DNA from: Rutpela maculata
Lineage: Eukaryota; Arthropoda; Insecta; Coleoptera; Cerambycidae
Direction: 5' to 3'
DNA: 64,000 nucleotides
Assembly: GCA_936432065.2 (NCBI GenBank)
Contig: OW386287.2
Coordinates: 76,263,804 to 76,327,803, forward strand
The notes beneath the pieces were generated by a model that was given only the letters and a program-made list of their open reading frames with translations, was not told the DNA's origin and made no database searches. Positions 32,935-43,283 of this stretch are shown here, in pieces. The translations under genes and the position numbers were made by a program. Every line of letters starts with the position of its first letter. The stretch's first letter is position 1.

Positions 32935-34068
32935 ATGTCTAGGCCCGAAGATATTCCACCCTATGTGAATAATTCATATCAATTTACAAATAATACTCCT
33001 TCTTTTACAAATAACCCTCATTTATATACACCGAGGTATAATTATAATTTACCACATTCAGAAAATCACAATCAAGGACCTTTTGCATACAGTGGTTTGC
33101 CACAAACCACGCCTAGTGTACCTAATTCCGATTATAGCAAGGCATTTTTTAGACTCTCCCAGGCAAACAGAAATTTATTAAAATTTGATGGAAGAAATCA
33201 AACTCTACACTATTTTTTTGATCGTGTTGAAGAATTTTCAATGTCACATAAAATTAATAAAAATGATTTGCTGACTTTTGCGCATGAGTTTTTTGAGGGT
33301 GATGCCCAAATATTATTTAGATCAGTCCGTTCGAGTTGTCACACTTGGCAAGACTTAGAAAACCAACTAAAGTTAGTGTTTTTACCCTGTGATTTCGAAG
33401 GAGAACTCTGGGACGCTGTACGAGACAGAAATCAAGGTAACTCTGAGCGGGTTTTAATTTTTATTGCCGTCATGGAAAATTTGTTTAAACGATTTAGTCA
33501 CCCGGTGGCAGAGTCAGTCCAATTAAAAATCATTATAAAAAATTTGAGACCGTATTTTCAAGACCGTTTGTCATTAAGATATCCATATAATATTTCAGAA
33601 CTAAAATATTTGTATAAAACATTAGAAGATATAAAAATTAGCAATTCAAATTTTAAAGAATCTTGTGGAAATTATTCTAATATTCTAGGACCCGATTTAT
33701 CGTTCAACAAAACTGTTAATAATAATGTTAGTCGCAAGGGTTATGTCAATGAAATTCTTGATGAGTTGTCTAGCGAACAGTTATCTAAAAATCATGAAAG
33801 TGTTTTGGATGTACCCAAAACTCCTGTAAGTTCTGAACGACCTATTTTAAATGTAGATGTTGTCAAATCTGCGAAATGTTGGAACTGCGATGTACTGGGC
33901 CATGTGTATACTAAGTGTCCCAAACAAAAAACAGTTTTCTGTTATTCCAGTGGAAACAAAGGCGTAATTAGACCTAAATGCCCTAAATGTAACCAAAAAA
34001 ACGAAGTAGCAACAACTCTGCAGTCAGGAGATGTTGTTGGGGTAAATTCAAATCTGGCAAAACCATAA
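32935..34068 (+). CDS. Gag with capsid-like region and zinc knuckle
   Basis: 377 codons. The core contains ANRNLLKFDGRNQTLHYFFD and RSVRSSCHTWQDLE, typical of Ty3-type Gag capsid domains. The C-terminal CWNCDVLGHVYTKC is a CCHC knuckle (C-X2-C-X4-H-X4-C), followed by a second, damaged Cys cluster. It binds the RNA genome during particle assembly. It is separated from the upstream Gag piece by stops and from pol by a TAA at 34066. Confidence 0.85.
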   Translation: MSRPEDIPPYVNNSYQFTNNTPSFTNNPHLYTPRYNYNLPHSENHNQGPFAYSGLPQTTPSVPNSDYSKAFFRLSQANRNLLKFDGRNQTLHYFFDRVEEFSMSHKINKNDLLTFAHEFFEGDAQILFRSVRSSCHTWQDLENQLKLVFLPCDFEGELWDAVRDRNQGNSERVLIFIAVMENLFKRFSHPVAESVQLKIIIKNLRPYFQDRLSLRYPYNISELKYLYKTLEDIKISNSNFKESCGNYSNILGPDLSFNKTVNNNVSRKGYVNEILDELSSEQLSKNHESVLDVPKTPVSSERPILNVDVVKSAKCWNCDVLGHVYTKCPKQKTVFCYSSGNKGVIRPKCPKCNQKNEVATTLQSGDVVGVNSNLAKP

Positions 34069-34124
34069 ATAATAAGAATAATATTCAAGTAACTAAGAAA
34101 AATTTTTCTCGCCATTTTACTCAT

Positions 34125-35468
34125 TTGAAATCTAATTCTAAAGTAAAACTTTCAAAGCACAAAACAAAAAATAAAATATCTAATCGATTTTCAACGACTC
34201 CTAAAAATATAAATAATAACTGGCAAGACTGGTTACAAACAGTAAAAAAAATTTATAAGAATAAATCGGTTTCACCTTTGTTTGTCACTAAAACTTCTGA
34301 CAGGCGACCTTTCCTAGAAATTTATGTCAATGATGTCAAGCTAGAAGCACTCTTAGATACGGGGGCTAGTCAGACAGTACTTGGAAAAATGGGTTTTAAT
34401 TTTGTTCTCGGCACTGATCTAGAAATTGAATATAATGATACAAATTTTAATGTTTCCACCGCCGATGGTCAATCACAGAAGGTTATCGGCACTGTTTTTT
34501 TGCCTATTACGTTGAACAATGAAACTAGGACTATAAAAACTTTAATAATACCTAGTATTAAAAACAATATTATTTTGGGAATAGATTTCTGTAAATTATT
34601 TGGGTTAAATTTAAATTTTAGCAATGAATCTTTTGATATTTGTGAACTTCCTGCCGATCTACCTTTTAACCATGAAAATTTCGTTTGTTCTATTATGAGT
34701 GAAAGCGACTTATCTAACTCACAAAGTGAAATCTTAGAGTCCGTCATAAACAAATTTAAGGAGATAAGCTCGAACTCAAGCACGTTAGGCTGTACCACAT
34801 TAACGGAACATAAAATTGAATTAACCTATCCAGAGCCATTTAAACAGAGGAATTTTTCAATGTCACCATATATACAACTACATTTAAATAAAGAAATCGA
34901 TAAAATGTTAGAGTTGGGAGTCATCCAACCATCAAAAAGTCCTTATTCGAGTAATGTCATTTTAGTAAAAAAACCCTCGGGTGAATACCGTCTGTGTTTT
35001 GATGGAAGGCGACTCAATTCTATAACAAAAAAAGATTCCTACCCTCTACCTAATTTAACTCAAATGCTTGATAAAGTCAGGGATGCTCATTTTCTTACAG
35101 CAATAGACCTCAAACATGCCTTTTGGCAAATTAAATTATCCCGGGACTCATGTGAAAAAACCGCTTTTTCAGTGATAGGTAAAGGACATTTTGAATTCAC
35201 TAGGATGCCTTTCGGTTTGTGTAATTCCGCACAACAACTGTAGAGACTTATCGACAGATTGTTCGACCCTTCTATAGAACAACATATTTTTACATACTTG
35301 GATGATTTAATAATTGTCAATAAAACCTTTGACGAACATGTCAAAACGCTTTTAAAAGTTTTCAATAGTTTAAAGTCAGCGAACCTAACAGTAAATGTAG
35401 ACAAATGTAAATTTTGCAAGTCAAGTTTGTCCTTCCTGGATTATGTCGGGCCTTCACACCAACCCTGA
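34125..35468 (+). pseudogene. Pol: protease and reverse transcriptase with an in-frame stop
   Basis: LLDTGASQTVLG (about 34351-34386) is the aspartic protease active site. The reverse transcriptase follows with LGVIQPSKSPYSSN, YRLCFDGRRLN, FLTAIDLKHAFWQI and MPFGLCNSAQ. A TAG at 35241-35243 lies where Gln is usual. The same frame continues to TYLDDLIIV (YxDD catalytic motif) and then loses frame at about 35445. Confidence 0.88.
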
Positions 35469-36411
35469 TAAGGTTAAAGCTATCATTGAGTATCCTAGAC
35501 CTCGAAATACAACGGAAGTAAAAAGATTCTTAGGTATGGCGTCTTGGTACCGCCGTTTTATACATGACTTCTCGGAGTTGACTGCCCCGATAACTGAATT
35601 AATAAAAGGCATACAAAAACGTCAAAACATTCAATGGTCAGAGGAGGCAGATAAGTCTTTTACCGAGCTAAAACAACGCTTAATTACGGCCCCGATCTTG
35701 ACTAGCCCAAAGTTGGATGAACCATTTGCGTTGCAGTGTGATGCAAGTACACACGCTGTCGCCTGTATTTTGACTCAGGGAGAAGGGGAAAATGAACGAG
35801 TGATATCATATGCATCTCGCACGTTGACAAAGGCCGAGCGTAACTATACTATAACTGAGTTGGAACTTTTGGGCTTAGTTTTTGGAATGTCCAAATATCG
35901 CTGTTATGTACAGGGTGTTAGGTTCAAGGTGATCACCGATCATTTTGCTTTATTATGGTTAACAATATTACAGAACCCCAGTGGTCGTTTAGCCCGGTGG
36001 GCTGTACAATTGTCACAATACGATTTTGACATTGAACATAGGAGTAGTAAACTAAACGTGGTGCCTGATGCCTTAAGCAGAGCCACCATAAATATCGACA
36101 ATATTCAAGCTAAACCTGATAGATGGTACTCTAAAATGATTACGAACATTAATAAAAATCCTGAATTATACCCGGTGTGGCACGTTAAAGATGGGAAACT
36201 TTATAAATTTGTTAAAAATAAATTTAAATTGCGAACTAATTTTAAAGAGTGGAAGTTAGTGGTACCAAAAGGTGAAAGATTAAATATCTTGAAAGAATGT
36301 CATGATGGCCCTTTATCGTCTCATTTCGGAGTTAACAAGACATATTACCGTGTCAGTAATAGTTGTTTTTGGCCAGGCATGAAAACCGACGTTAAAAAAA
36401 TATGTATATAA
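35443..36411 (+). CDS. Pol: RT thumb, RNase H and integrase zinc-binding start
   Basis: After the frameshift the frame resumes with GLHTNPDKVKAI and FLGMASWYRRFI (end of RT). RNase H follows with FALQCDAS, RTLTKAERNYTITELELL and VITDHFAL, giving the expected D-E-D series. The integrase His-His part (H-X3-H in ECHDGPLSSHFGVNKTYY) comes next, and the frame stops at 36409. The CxxC half, CEICH, is in a neighbouring frame at 36416. Confidence 0.88.
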   Translation: MSGLHTNPDKVKAIIEYPRPRNTTEVKRFLGMASWYRRFIHDFSELTAPITELIKGIQKRQNIQWSEEADKSFTELKQRLITAPILTSPKLDEPFALQCDASTHAVACILTQGEGENERVISYASRTLTKAERNYTITELELLGLVFGMSKYRCYVQGVRFKVITDHFALLWLTILQNPSGRLARWAVQLSQYDFDIEHRSSKLNVVPDALSRATINIDNIQAKPDRWYSKMITNINKNPELYPVWHVKDGKLYKFVKNKFKLRTNFKEWKLVVPKGERLNILKECHDGPLSSHFGVNKTYYRVSNSCFWPGMKTDVKKICI

Positions 36412-37362
36412 ATGTGAAATCTGTCACGAGCAGTTGGGCCGAATTGGTCTCATGGGGTCTCCCAAAGATATTTCTCAACCTTTTCAATTATTATCTTGCG
36501 ATATATCGGGGCCTTACCCGTTAAGTCAAAATTAAATAACTGTTATCATTTAGTGGTAGTTGATTGGTTTACAAAATTTATGTTCATCCATCGTATGAAA
36601 CGGGCTACGGCCAAAGAAATTTCCAACTTTATTGAGAATAACGTATTTCTAACTTTTGGTGTTCCACAAATTATGGTACAGGACAACGGGTCCCAATTTA
36701 CTTCGAAGGAATTTAAAAATTTGTTAACTAAGTATTCAATATCCCATGCATGGTACACTGCGAAATACCATCCACAAATAAACGGCGTTGAAAGGTCGAA
36801 CCGCGTGATTGGCACTACCATTAGGTCATACTTGAAGGAAAATAATCACCGGGATTGGGACAAACTTATACCTCAAATCGCTAATGCTATTAATACTGTT
36901 GTCCACGAAGCTACTGGATATTCTCCAGCGGTGCTCAATTTTGGTAGAGAACTCCCTACTTCCGGAAGTTACTATGGTGAAATAACCTCAAAAAATAATG
37001 CACCCGTCCATTTCGCGGCTCGAAATAAACTTGCCTCTGAGTTGCAGAAATTAAAAGACCTATACAGAGACGTTGCCAACAACCTCTCGAAATCCTATCA
37101 GAAAAACAAAAAGCACTATGATCTTAGAAAAAGAAATATCGAATTCGATGTTGGGGATACCGTGTATAAAAGAAATTATGTACTATCAGATGCTGCCAAT
37201 TATTTTTCAGCCAAATTAGCCCCAAAATTTATCAAATGTACTATAGTTAAGAAAATTTCTCCTATTATCTACGAACTGGTAGATGAACACAAAAAGAACC
37301 ATGGTAGATATCATGTCAAAGATCTTAAACAAGCCCCAGACGATGAGCCCGCACGTATATAG
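36412..37362 (+). pseudogene. Pol: integrase core and C-terminal module
   Basis: The CEICH piece and the first catalytic Asp (LLSCDISGPYP) are in the frame ending at about 36536. The frame from 36496 carries the rest: MVQDNGSQF (second Asp) and GVERSNRVIGT (Glu), a DD35E-like arrangement. A C-terminal DVGDTVYKRN...APKF segment (GPY/F-like) follows. The stop at 37360 precedes the polypurine tract by about 290 bp. Confidence 0.85.
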
Positions 37363-37664
37363 GGTGATTTAGTTGTTCCTTGCTAAAAATAGTTTGTCTC
37401 CCTGAAAGCTGTATACATGTATTTATCTTATACCTTATGCCTTATGATTTTCTACTTTGAAATCTTTGTCTCTTTAAATGTCTTACTTTCCTTTGTATAC
37501 CTATTTTTGTTAAGATTGATGTAAGTAGTGATATTGTTTATTATGTTTAGTATGGATTCTTAGGTAGTACCTTGTAATGTTAGAAATATGTAATGTATTG
37601 CGCATAGGTAACTCTAACTTTGGTAAGTTTATGCTCTAAAATTTTTTTGTTGGAGAGGGGTATT
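37363..37664 (+). other. 3' untranslated segment with polypurine tract
   Basis: No ORF of note. GTTGGAGAGGGGTATT just before TGTAAC supplies the plus-strand primer (polypurine tract). Confidence 0.7.
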
Positions 37665-40233
37665 TGTAACGCCTCCTAGCGGAGTTTGTTCCAATGTATA
37701 GTACATCCAATAATATGGACCGAACTGTTTAGCTGTTTTCTGTAAATTGATGCGGGAAGTAGGACCTCTCGGTAGTCCGTTGAAAGGCCGACGCGGCGCT
37801 AAAATCATTCCTTGAGCGATGTGAATGAACGGGACGCGAGCTGAGGTCTTTTTCGTTCTCGCGGTGATAAAGCAAGTAACTAACGGCTTGCCGTTAAATT
37901 CAACATAAGTGTTCAAAATCTTTAGTGGAAATGGGATGGTTCTCAGATTGAATACTTATACACAGTATATATTTTATCAAGCATACTTATACGTATTATA
38001 TATTTTACAAAGTTGTATTTCACCACATTATGCTTTGCTCTTCTGAGTAATACTTTACTACTTACGAAACACTAAGTACTGCCTTGCTACTTTCATACTA
38101 TCCAGCTATGAATTATTAAGTTACGAGATCATTAAGTCAACCAAAATTACGAAGTTATAATGAACTACCAGTCACGATAATTTAAAAATTATATAGATCA
38201 TATTAGCAGCATATGAATTGCTGAACCGCCATGTTGCTTTCACTACTGTAGTCAAGACAGCCGAACTCGTTCAAAGATTGTATAATCTCGCTACTTGGAG
38301 GCAGTTACGACGTTCCATTAATAATTTATTGGGAACTACGTCATAAATGGTTTTGTTGTTTAAATGTCACATGGGTGGATCACGAGGAAATTTTTGGTCT
38401 TTAAACGTAGGAGCCAAGAGTTTAATTGCAGCCATTTTCTCGGTACGGAACCGTGGAAGCCACGAGGTGTGTCCTTTTCAAGCGACCGACTCCAGTCAGA
38501 GGGATTTCTCCGAATGTCTGGCCTAATCGACTTCACAAAGTTAAGTTCATGTTAATAATTTATATATTTCCAAATATCACCTCTCTAACAAATTGCGAGA
38601 TTTGAATGGCATATGCCGGGTTTAATTATTGATTTAATTAAAATATTACGAGCTATATAATCACTGCGTTAACGTAAAAGCAAAATTTTAGAGTGCCCTA
38701 TGCATCTGCTAATCTTATTGATGTTAAATTTTATGTAATTTAAGATACAGGGTGTTTATAATCACGTTGTAGTGGATGTGTCCATTTAATTTACCGCGTG
38801 ATTGAAGGTTTGTGTTAGACGTCGACACAAAGCCTACAAGGGGGTGGAATCAGTCGCCTTTTGCGTCCACTTCCCCTTTTTTTGTAACTTTTGGTTATTA
38901 CCAATTTTCTTTGTGTAGATTTATTTTTGGTTACATTGTGTAATTTTGCCGTGTGGTTTATCTTGTATTGGTTATTACCAAATTTTATCTTGTATAAAAA
39001 TGTTGTTGTTACATTTGGTAACATTGCCGTGTGGTTTACTTTAGAGATTCTTTTGGTTATTACCAATTTTACCGTGTGTATATATTTTTAGTACATTTCA
39101 TAATTCTGCCGAGTGGAATTTTTTTATAGTGAATAAATTAGTGTTATCACCTATATATTTTATTAGTTGTTACGTGTTAAGTCAGTGATAAATTTAGGAT
39201 CAATCTATAATTGTTGCGTAATTAATCGCCAATTTATGATCATTATGTTGCTTATTATAGATTTCTGATTATTACGTAATTTTTATATTTTCGCTCGTTA
39301 TTGCTAAAATTTTGGGTATCAAGCAACAGACTGTTTAAATTAAATTACCTACTAAATTGTTACTTTTATAGTAGTGTTTGTTTGCTCAGTATTTAGCTGC
39401 AGTATCTAAGTGCGGTATCGTTAATTTTTTTGTCAGTGACTATACAGTAAATAAATTTTGTATAATATCGGTCATAACTTTGGTTAAGTTTTCTGCCTAG
39501 CTTAGGACAATTTTTATGTAAGAGATTTTTTTTGATTATATCTCAATCACATTTTATTACCACGAATCCTAGGACAAATTGAGTCACATTTCTCCGTTAT
39601 CGCGCACTCGTTATCATTTTGATCTCGTTTTTTGCTTGAACTACCTTACTAGCTCCACTGTACATATTAGAATGCTAACTTGAATCTCTAACCCCATTTT
39701 AATTTTGATTATACATCGAACCTGTACAATTGTTTCTAAATCGATATTAAATCGATACTATCATTACTCCTTGTTTTATTTGTGTTGTGTAGTGCTTTCT
39801 CTTATTTCCCGGCTTCACAAGCAAGCCTGGCGCCCATAAAGCTTTGAGTTTTTTTGCGTACCAAAATTTTTTTTTTGCTCAAATATTAGTCAGTGCCTAA
39901 CCCTAACTCACGCCCTTGCCTCCAACAACACTGACTAGCCTGGGCCTGGTCTGATTTGAGGCTGGCCTTGTTTACCTGGTAACACACGGTCACTCCAATT
40001 AGATCAGCTTTTGTCTGTTTTTTTATGTCCAAGTAGCTTGATTAAACTTTATTATTAGAGTTACATGTATGCTATAATTTTTCTTATGTTGTAGCTGACT
40101 TATATTATGTACTAGAGTGTATCTTTCGAGCATTTTGATATTTTTGTCGAGTGTTTAGCTACGAGGACATTTTACTTCATAATAGGAGCCATTTTTATAA
40201 AATGGCGCCTCAATGCTAGGGTGAAATGTTACA
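37665..40233 (+). repeat. 3' LTR, 2.57 kb
   Basis: Begins TGTAACGCCTCCTAGCGG and ends GGTGAAATGTTACA. The terminal TGTAAC/GTTACA pair is intact here, whereas the 5' copy has a T in place of the C. Open frames of 60-95 codons inside both LTRs are identical by-products. Confidence 0.93.
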
Positions 40234-40237
40234 ATGT

Positions 40238-40602
40238 ACGTTTTTGGCGTCGATTCGATGCATTTTTTGAGAATTTTTAACATTCAAAATGTTTTTATTT
40301 TTTCCGCATATTCTGGTACCGCAGTTGGCTTTGCCTTTGTAGCAGGCGATTTTTTTGCTGGTCATAAGTAGATCCTAATTTGTTCTATACTTGAGTAAAA
40401 TTTGATTCAAATAGGAAACAAAATAAAAAAGTTATAAGGGTGTCTTTATTTTATGTGAGTCACACTGTATATTTAAGGAAACGTAGGAATGGATTTCGAC
40501 AAAATATTACATTAGTAAATACGTCGAGTGTTGTAAAATAAAGATTGTTTTGTGATTGTGATTTATTAGGAGACTATGGTAAACCGCTTTGATAGAAAAG
40601 TT
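40238..40602. mobile_element. Right part of the split foldback element
   Basis: Parallels 55586-55930 (shared GCATTTTTT, GAGTGTTGTAAAATAAAGAT, GGTAAACCGCTTTGATAGAA). Similarity ends at about 40602, before the expected TIR, so the right end is lost or replaced. Confidence 0.7.
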
Positions 40603-41105
40603 TCAGATAGTAGAGTGCTCGGTGCCCAGATATACGTATAAAAATAAGTTCTGTGGATGTTTCGTTTTTACAAGCTGAATTTGATATAAAATTAATGATA
40701 TACTGATGTTTCAAAATCTCAAAGCCGTCAATAAATGTCCTACTCAAAAGGTCATTATAATCAAAAAACGAGTTATTTCTTAGTGAATTAGGTGTTTTGA
40801 TATTTCTACTTTTGAGTAATAGCAAATCCTTTTAACCATGAATAGAACTAGTCAAAATAAGTAGATTTTCGAACAGACCCACCTCGAGAAATCATGCCTG
40901 CTCCCCCCGCCCCCCCCCCTCAAAGGGGCTGCTTGTATCTGCCTACATATATTTTTTTTCTCAAAAACGGTAGGAGCTAGAGGAATGATCTTGGCGCCAT
41001 TCGATAGAGTATAAAATTTTGCATAAGACCCTCCATTTGCTTTTTGCTATTTTCTTTTCTCTTTGCAGTTAATAATCCTTAATAATCCAAATGCATTTTT
41101 TTAGG
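40603..41105. other. Unassigned sequence
   Basis: No gene. A C-rich run (CCCCCCGCCCCCCCCCC) lies at about 40902-40919. Confidence 0.3.
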
Positions 41106-41627
41106 GTTGCCAAAGATCGTCTTCAAAGCAACACTTTTATGGATTTTAAACGAAAGAAATCAACTTCAAGTAGTGGTGCAAACATTTTTCAGTGCGAAAA
41201 GAATAATGAAATAAGAATTTTACGAAATATAATGACTATTCATTTGCCTGAGTTAACTATAATATACAATAAATATACAACTATTGCGGGAAATAAAGAT
41301 AGCAACTTTAAATCTGTCTTAATACGATTATTTTTGTGGCAACTTCTTAGAGATGTAGAATTACCCTTCCAGGGTGTTACGTTAACCGAAGCAGATCTAT
41401 TTTTAGCGAATAATCCTGTTAGTTGTATTGAAAGCAACCATAATCCTTTTGAGCCCATATATTTCTGGCAATTTTTGCTCTCACTATTCGGATGTTCGTG
41501 GCTGCTGTATCTTTCTAAAAAAGGCAATGAATATGCAACTTTCACTACTGGCATAACGGGCGAAATTTTTGAAGATTTTTTGAAAAGAAATGTTTTTCCA
41601 AATGCAGGAAAATTTCAAGGTAGGTAG
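41106..41627 (+). CDS. Possible exon, product unknown
   Basis: After an acceptor-like TTTTTTTAG the frame reads VAKDRLQSNTFMDFKRKK and stays open for about 170 codons to a TAG at 41625. A possible donor (CAAG|GTAGGT) lies just before the stop. The product has hydrophobic and charged blocks (LIRLFLWQLLRDVELPFQG) but no domain I know. The opening resembles that of the ORF at 1043. A transposon gene is as likely as a host gene. Confidence 0.4.
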   Translation, partial: VAKDRLQSNTFMDFKRKKSTSSSGANIFQCEKNNEIRILRNIMTIHLPELTIIYNKYTTIAGNKDSNFKSVLIRLFLWQLLRDVELPFQGVTLTEADLFLANNPVSCIESNHNPFEPIYFWQFLLSLFGCSWLLYLSKKGNEYATFTTGITGEIFEDFLKRNVFPNAGKFQGR

Positions 41628-41649
41628 GTGTTTATGTTTATGTGTTTAT

Positions 41650-42112
41650 TGTCTAAGGGCATAGCAGGAAAAGCATATGTATGCCGCCCCCGCACAAATC
41701 TGGTCGAGATTTTGAGCACAAGTTGATAGCAGTGTAAGGTGAACTTTCCCAAAATATTATTATTAAAAAATCATTTTTATGGGAGTTATACCAGGCCAGT
41801 CGTCAGGTAAATTAACATCGTTTTAAATCGGACAAAAGATTTTACTGTTGGAACCAGTTCATTATATGTCTCTTTTAGACATACTAATTTTTGCCCCCCG
41901 GAACATCCCCAATTTTGGGGAATAGCGCTTAAAAATCATTTTTTGCCAATATCTCGGTTCTGAACGTTCCTACAATAAAAAAAAAACGGGTATCAAATTT
42001 AAAGCTAAGTAAATTCTCTATCGAAATGGTTCAGACACATTTTTACTAAGTATTAATATTCTTGGAGTTGGTGGGGGAAATCAAGCATCGTATCGCATCC
42101 GCCCTGTATATT
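41650..42112. repeat. Repeat segment, inverted copy at 45981-46345
   Basis: Shared blocks: CAGGGCGGATGCGATAC at the facing ends, CTCTATCGAAATGGTTCAGA, TTGCCAATATCTCGGTTCTG and TTTTGTCCGAT. The outer 41650-41780 part (GGGCATAGCAG...AAATCTGGTCGAGATTTTGA) recurs inverted at 60935-61030. Confidence 0.7.
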
Positions 42113-42182
42113 TGGCTGAAGCTATTATTGCATGTGAAATAGCAGTGCACTTCATAGTCCACTTCTTTTTGTCCCCGTGCTT

Positions 42183-42545
42183 GTTTTTTAGTACAGTAAC
42201 TAGAGGATTTAACTTCGGAATAATGTCATATTGAACAGATTTCGTTCATTTTTGGCAGTATTATAGTAAATGCTTCACAGAAAAGTTTCTATATTATGCG
42301 GGGGCTTGCTGGTTTATAGGGGGTGGATGCCACCCCCTCTCAGGGGGTTCAGCTCCAATAAATATATATATTTTTTAAGTGCCACCATCTGAAAGGGGGT
42401 GGCATCCACTCCCCATAAATTAGCAAGCCCCCGCATAATATAGAAACTTTTCTATGAAGCATTTACTATTATATTGCCAAAAATGAACGAAATCCGTTCA
42501 ATATGACATTATTCCGAAGTTTTGTAGTGCTGTATACAAACCAAA
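42183..42545. repeat. Foldback MITE, ends ACAGTA / TACTGT-like
   Basis: AACTTCGGAATAATGTCATA, AGAAAAGTTTCTATATTATG and GGGGGTGGATGCCACC on the left mirror the right arm. The right half alone recurs at 43081-43255 and the left half at 44627-44735. This gives three related copies within 2.6 kb. Confidence 0.8.
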
Positions 42546-43080
42546 AAATTTGAGCATCTACGTCATGCTATATATTAATGAGAAATAGTGTTTGAAATTC
42601 CTTTTTTTTTAATTACTGGTTAATTACGGTAACAAAATGGCGACGTTGTTATTAAAAAAATGTGTAGACGCACAATGCTTTGGTCATAACTTCTTTGTTT
42701 TTTATGCTACAGAAACAAATAAAAAAATACTTGAAAGCTTAAAGAATATCCTATTATTCTACCTATTAGTATCCTTGACGTAGGTGTCACAGTTTCTGAG
42801 ATATTTAACTCTCACTCTAAATAATTATCTTATGAACACTTGGATGCCAAATGTAAACTTAAATATATCCGAAATTATTAATCCTACATCAATAAACAAA
42901 AAATATAATTAATTCCCAGTTTGTACTTTCTGTAATTGGTCTGTAACATTTTTCGATAAAGTAATACTTTTCGAGATACTTGACGAAAGCCGTTTGGAAA
43001 TATCTTTTTTTTAAGCTAAAATCGCAATTTATGTGAAAAATTGCATAGAACCTTTTCTTCTTAAAATTTGATTCTACTTC
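42546..43080. repeat. Diverged repeat related to 62.82-63.18 kb
   Basis: Shared phrases include GTTAATTACGGTAACAAAATGG (62.8 kb copy: ATTAATTACGGTGACAAAATGG), GGTCATAAC/GGTCATAAG and CTTTGTTTTTTATG. The order differs, so rearrangement or independent fragments are likely. Confidence 0.4.
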
Positions 43081-43255
43081 AGCTCCAATAAATATATATT
43101 TTTTAAGTGAAAGGAGGTGGCATCCACTCCCTATAAATTAGCAAGCCCCCGCACAATATAGAAACTTTTCTATGAAGCATTTACTATTATTATACTGCAA
43201 AAAATGAACGAAATCCGTTCAATATGACATTATTCCGAAGTTTTGCATATTTTTT
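43081..43255. repeat. Right-half copy of the 42183 foldback
   Basis: AGCTCCAATAAATATATATT and GGCATCCACTCCCTATAAAT repeat the right arm almost exactly. Confidence 0.75.
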
Positions 43256-43283
43256 GCCTCTAGGTGCTGTACTATTTACACAT

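Larger units (their letters stand above)
29571..40233 (+). mobile_element. Ty3/gypsy LTR retrotransposon, complete but inactive
   Basis: Organisation from 5' to 3': LTR (29571-32166), primer site, gag, protease, reverse transcriptase, RNase H, integrase, polypurine tract, LTR (37665-40233). Protease-RT-RNaseH-integrase order defines Ty3/gypsy. There is no envelope-like ORF between integrase and the 3' LTR. The coding region has at least three frameshifts and one in-frame stop, so it cannot make full Gag-Pol. The two LTRs are very similar by eye, so insertion is fairly recent. Confidence 0.92.
29567..40237. repeat. 4 bp target-site duplication ATGT of the LTR element
   Basis: ATGT at 29567-29570 and again at 40234-40237 flank TGTAAC...GTTACA. 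The unoccupied relative at 55.58 kb reads GGTGTCTGTACGTTT across the site. Confidence 0.8.

Noticed and set aside
37363..37664. Envelope gene after integrase
   Set aside because: Only about 300 bp and no ORF, so the element is not an envelope-bearing retrovirus-like type.
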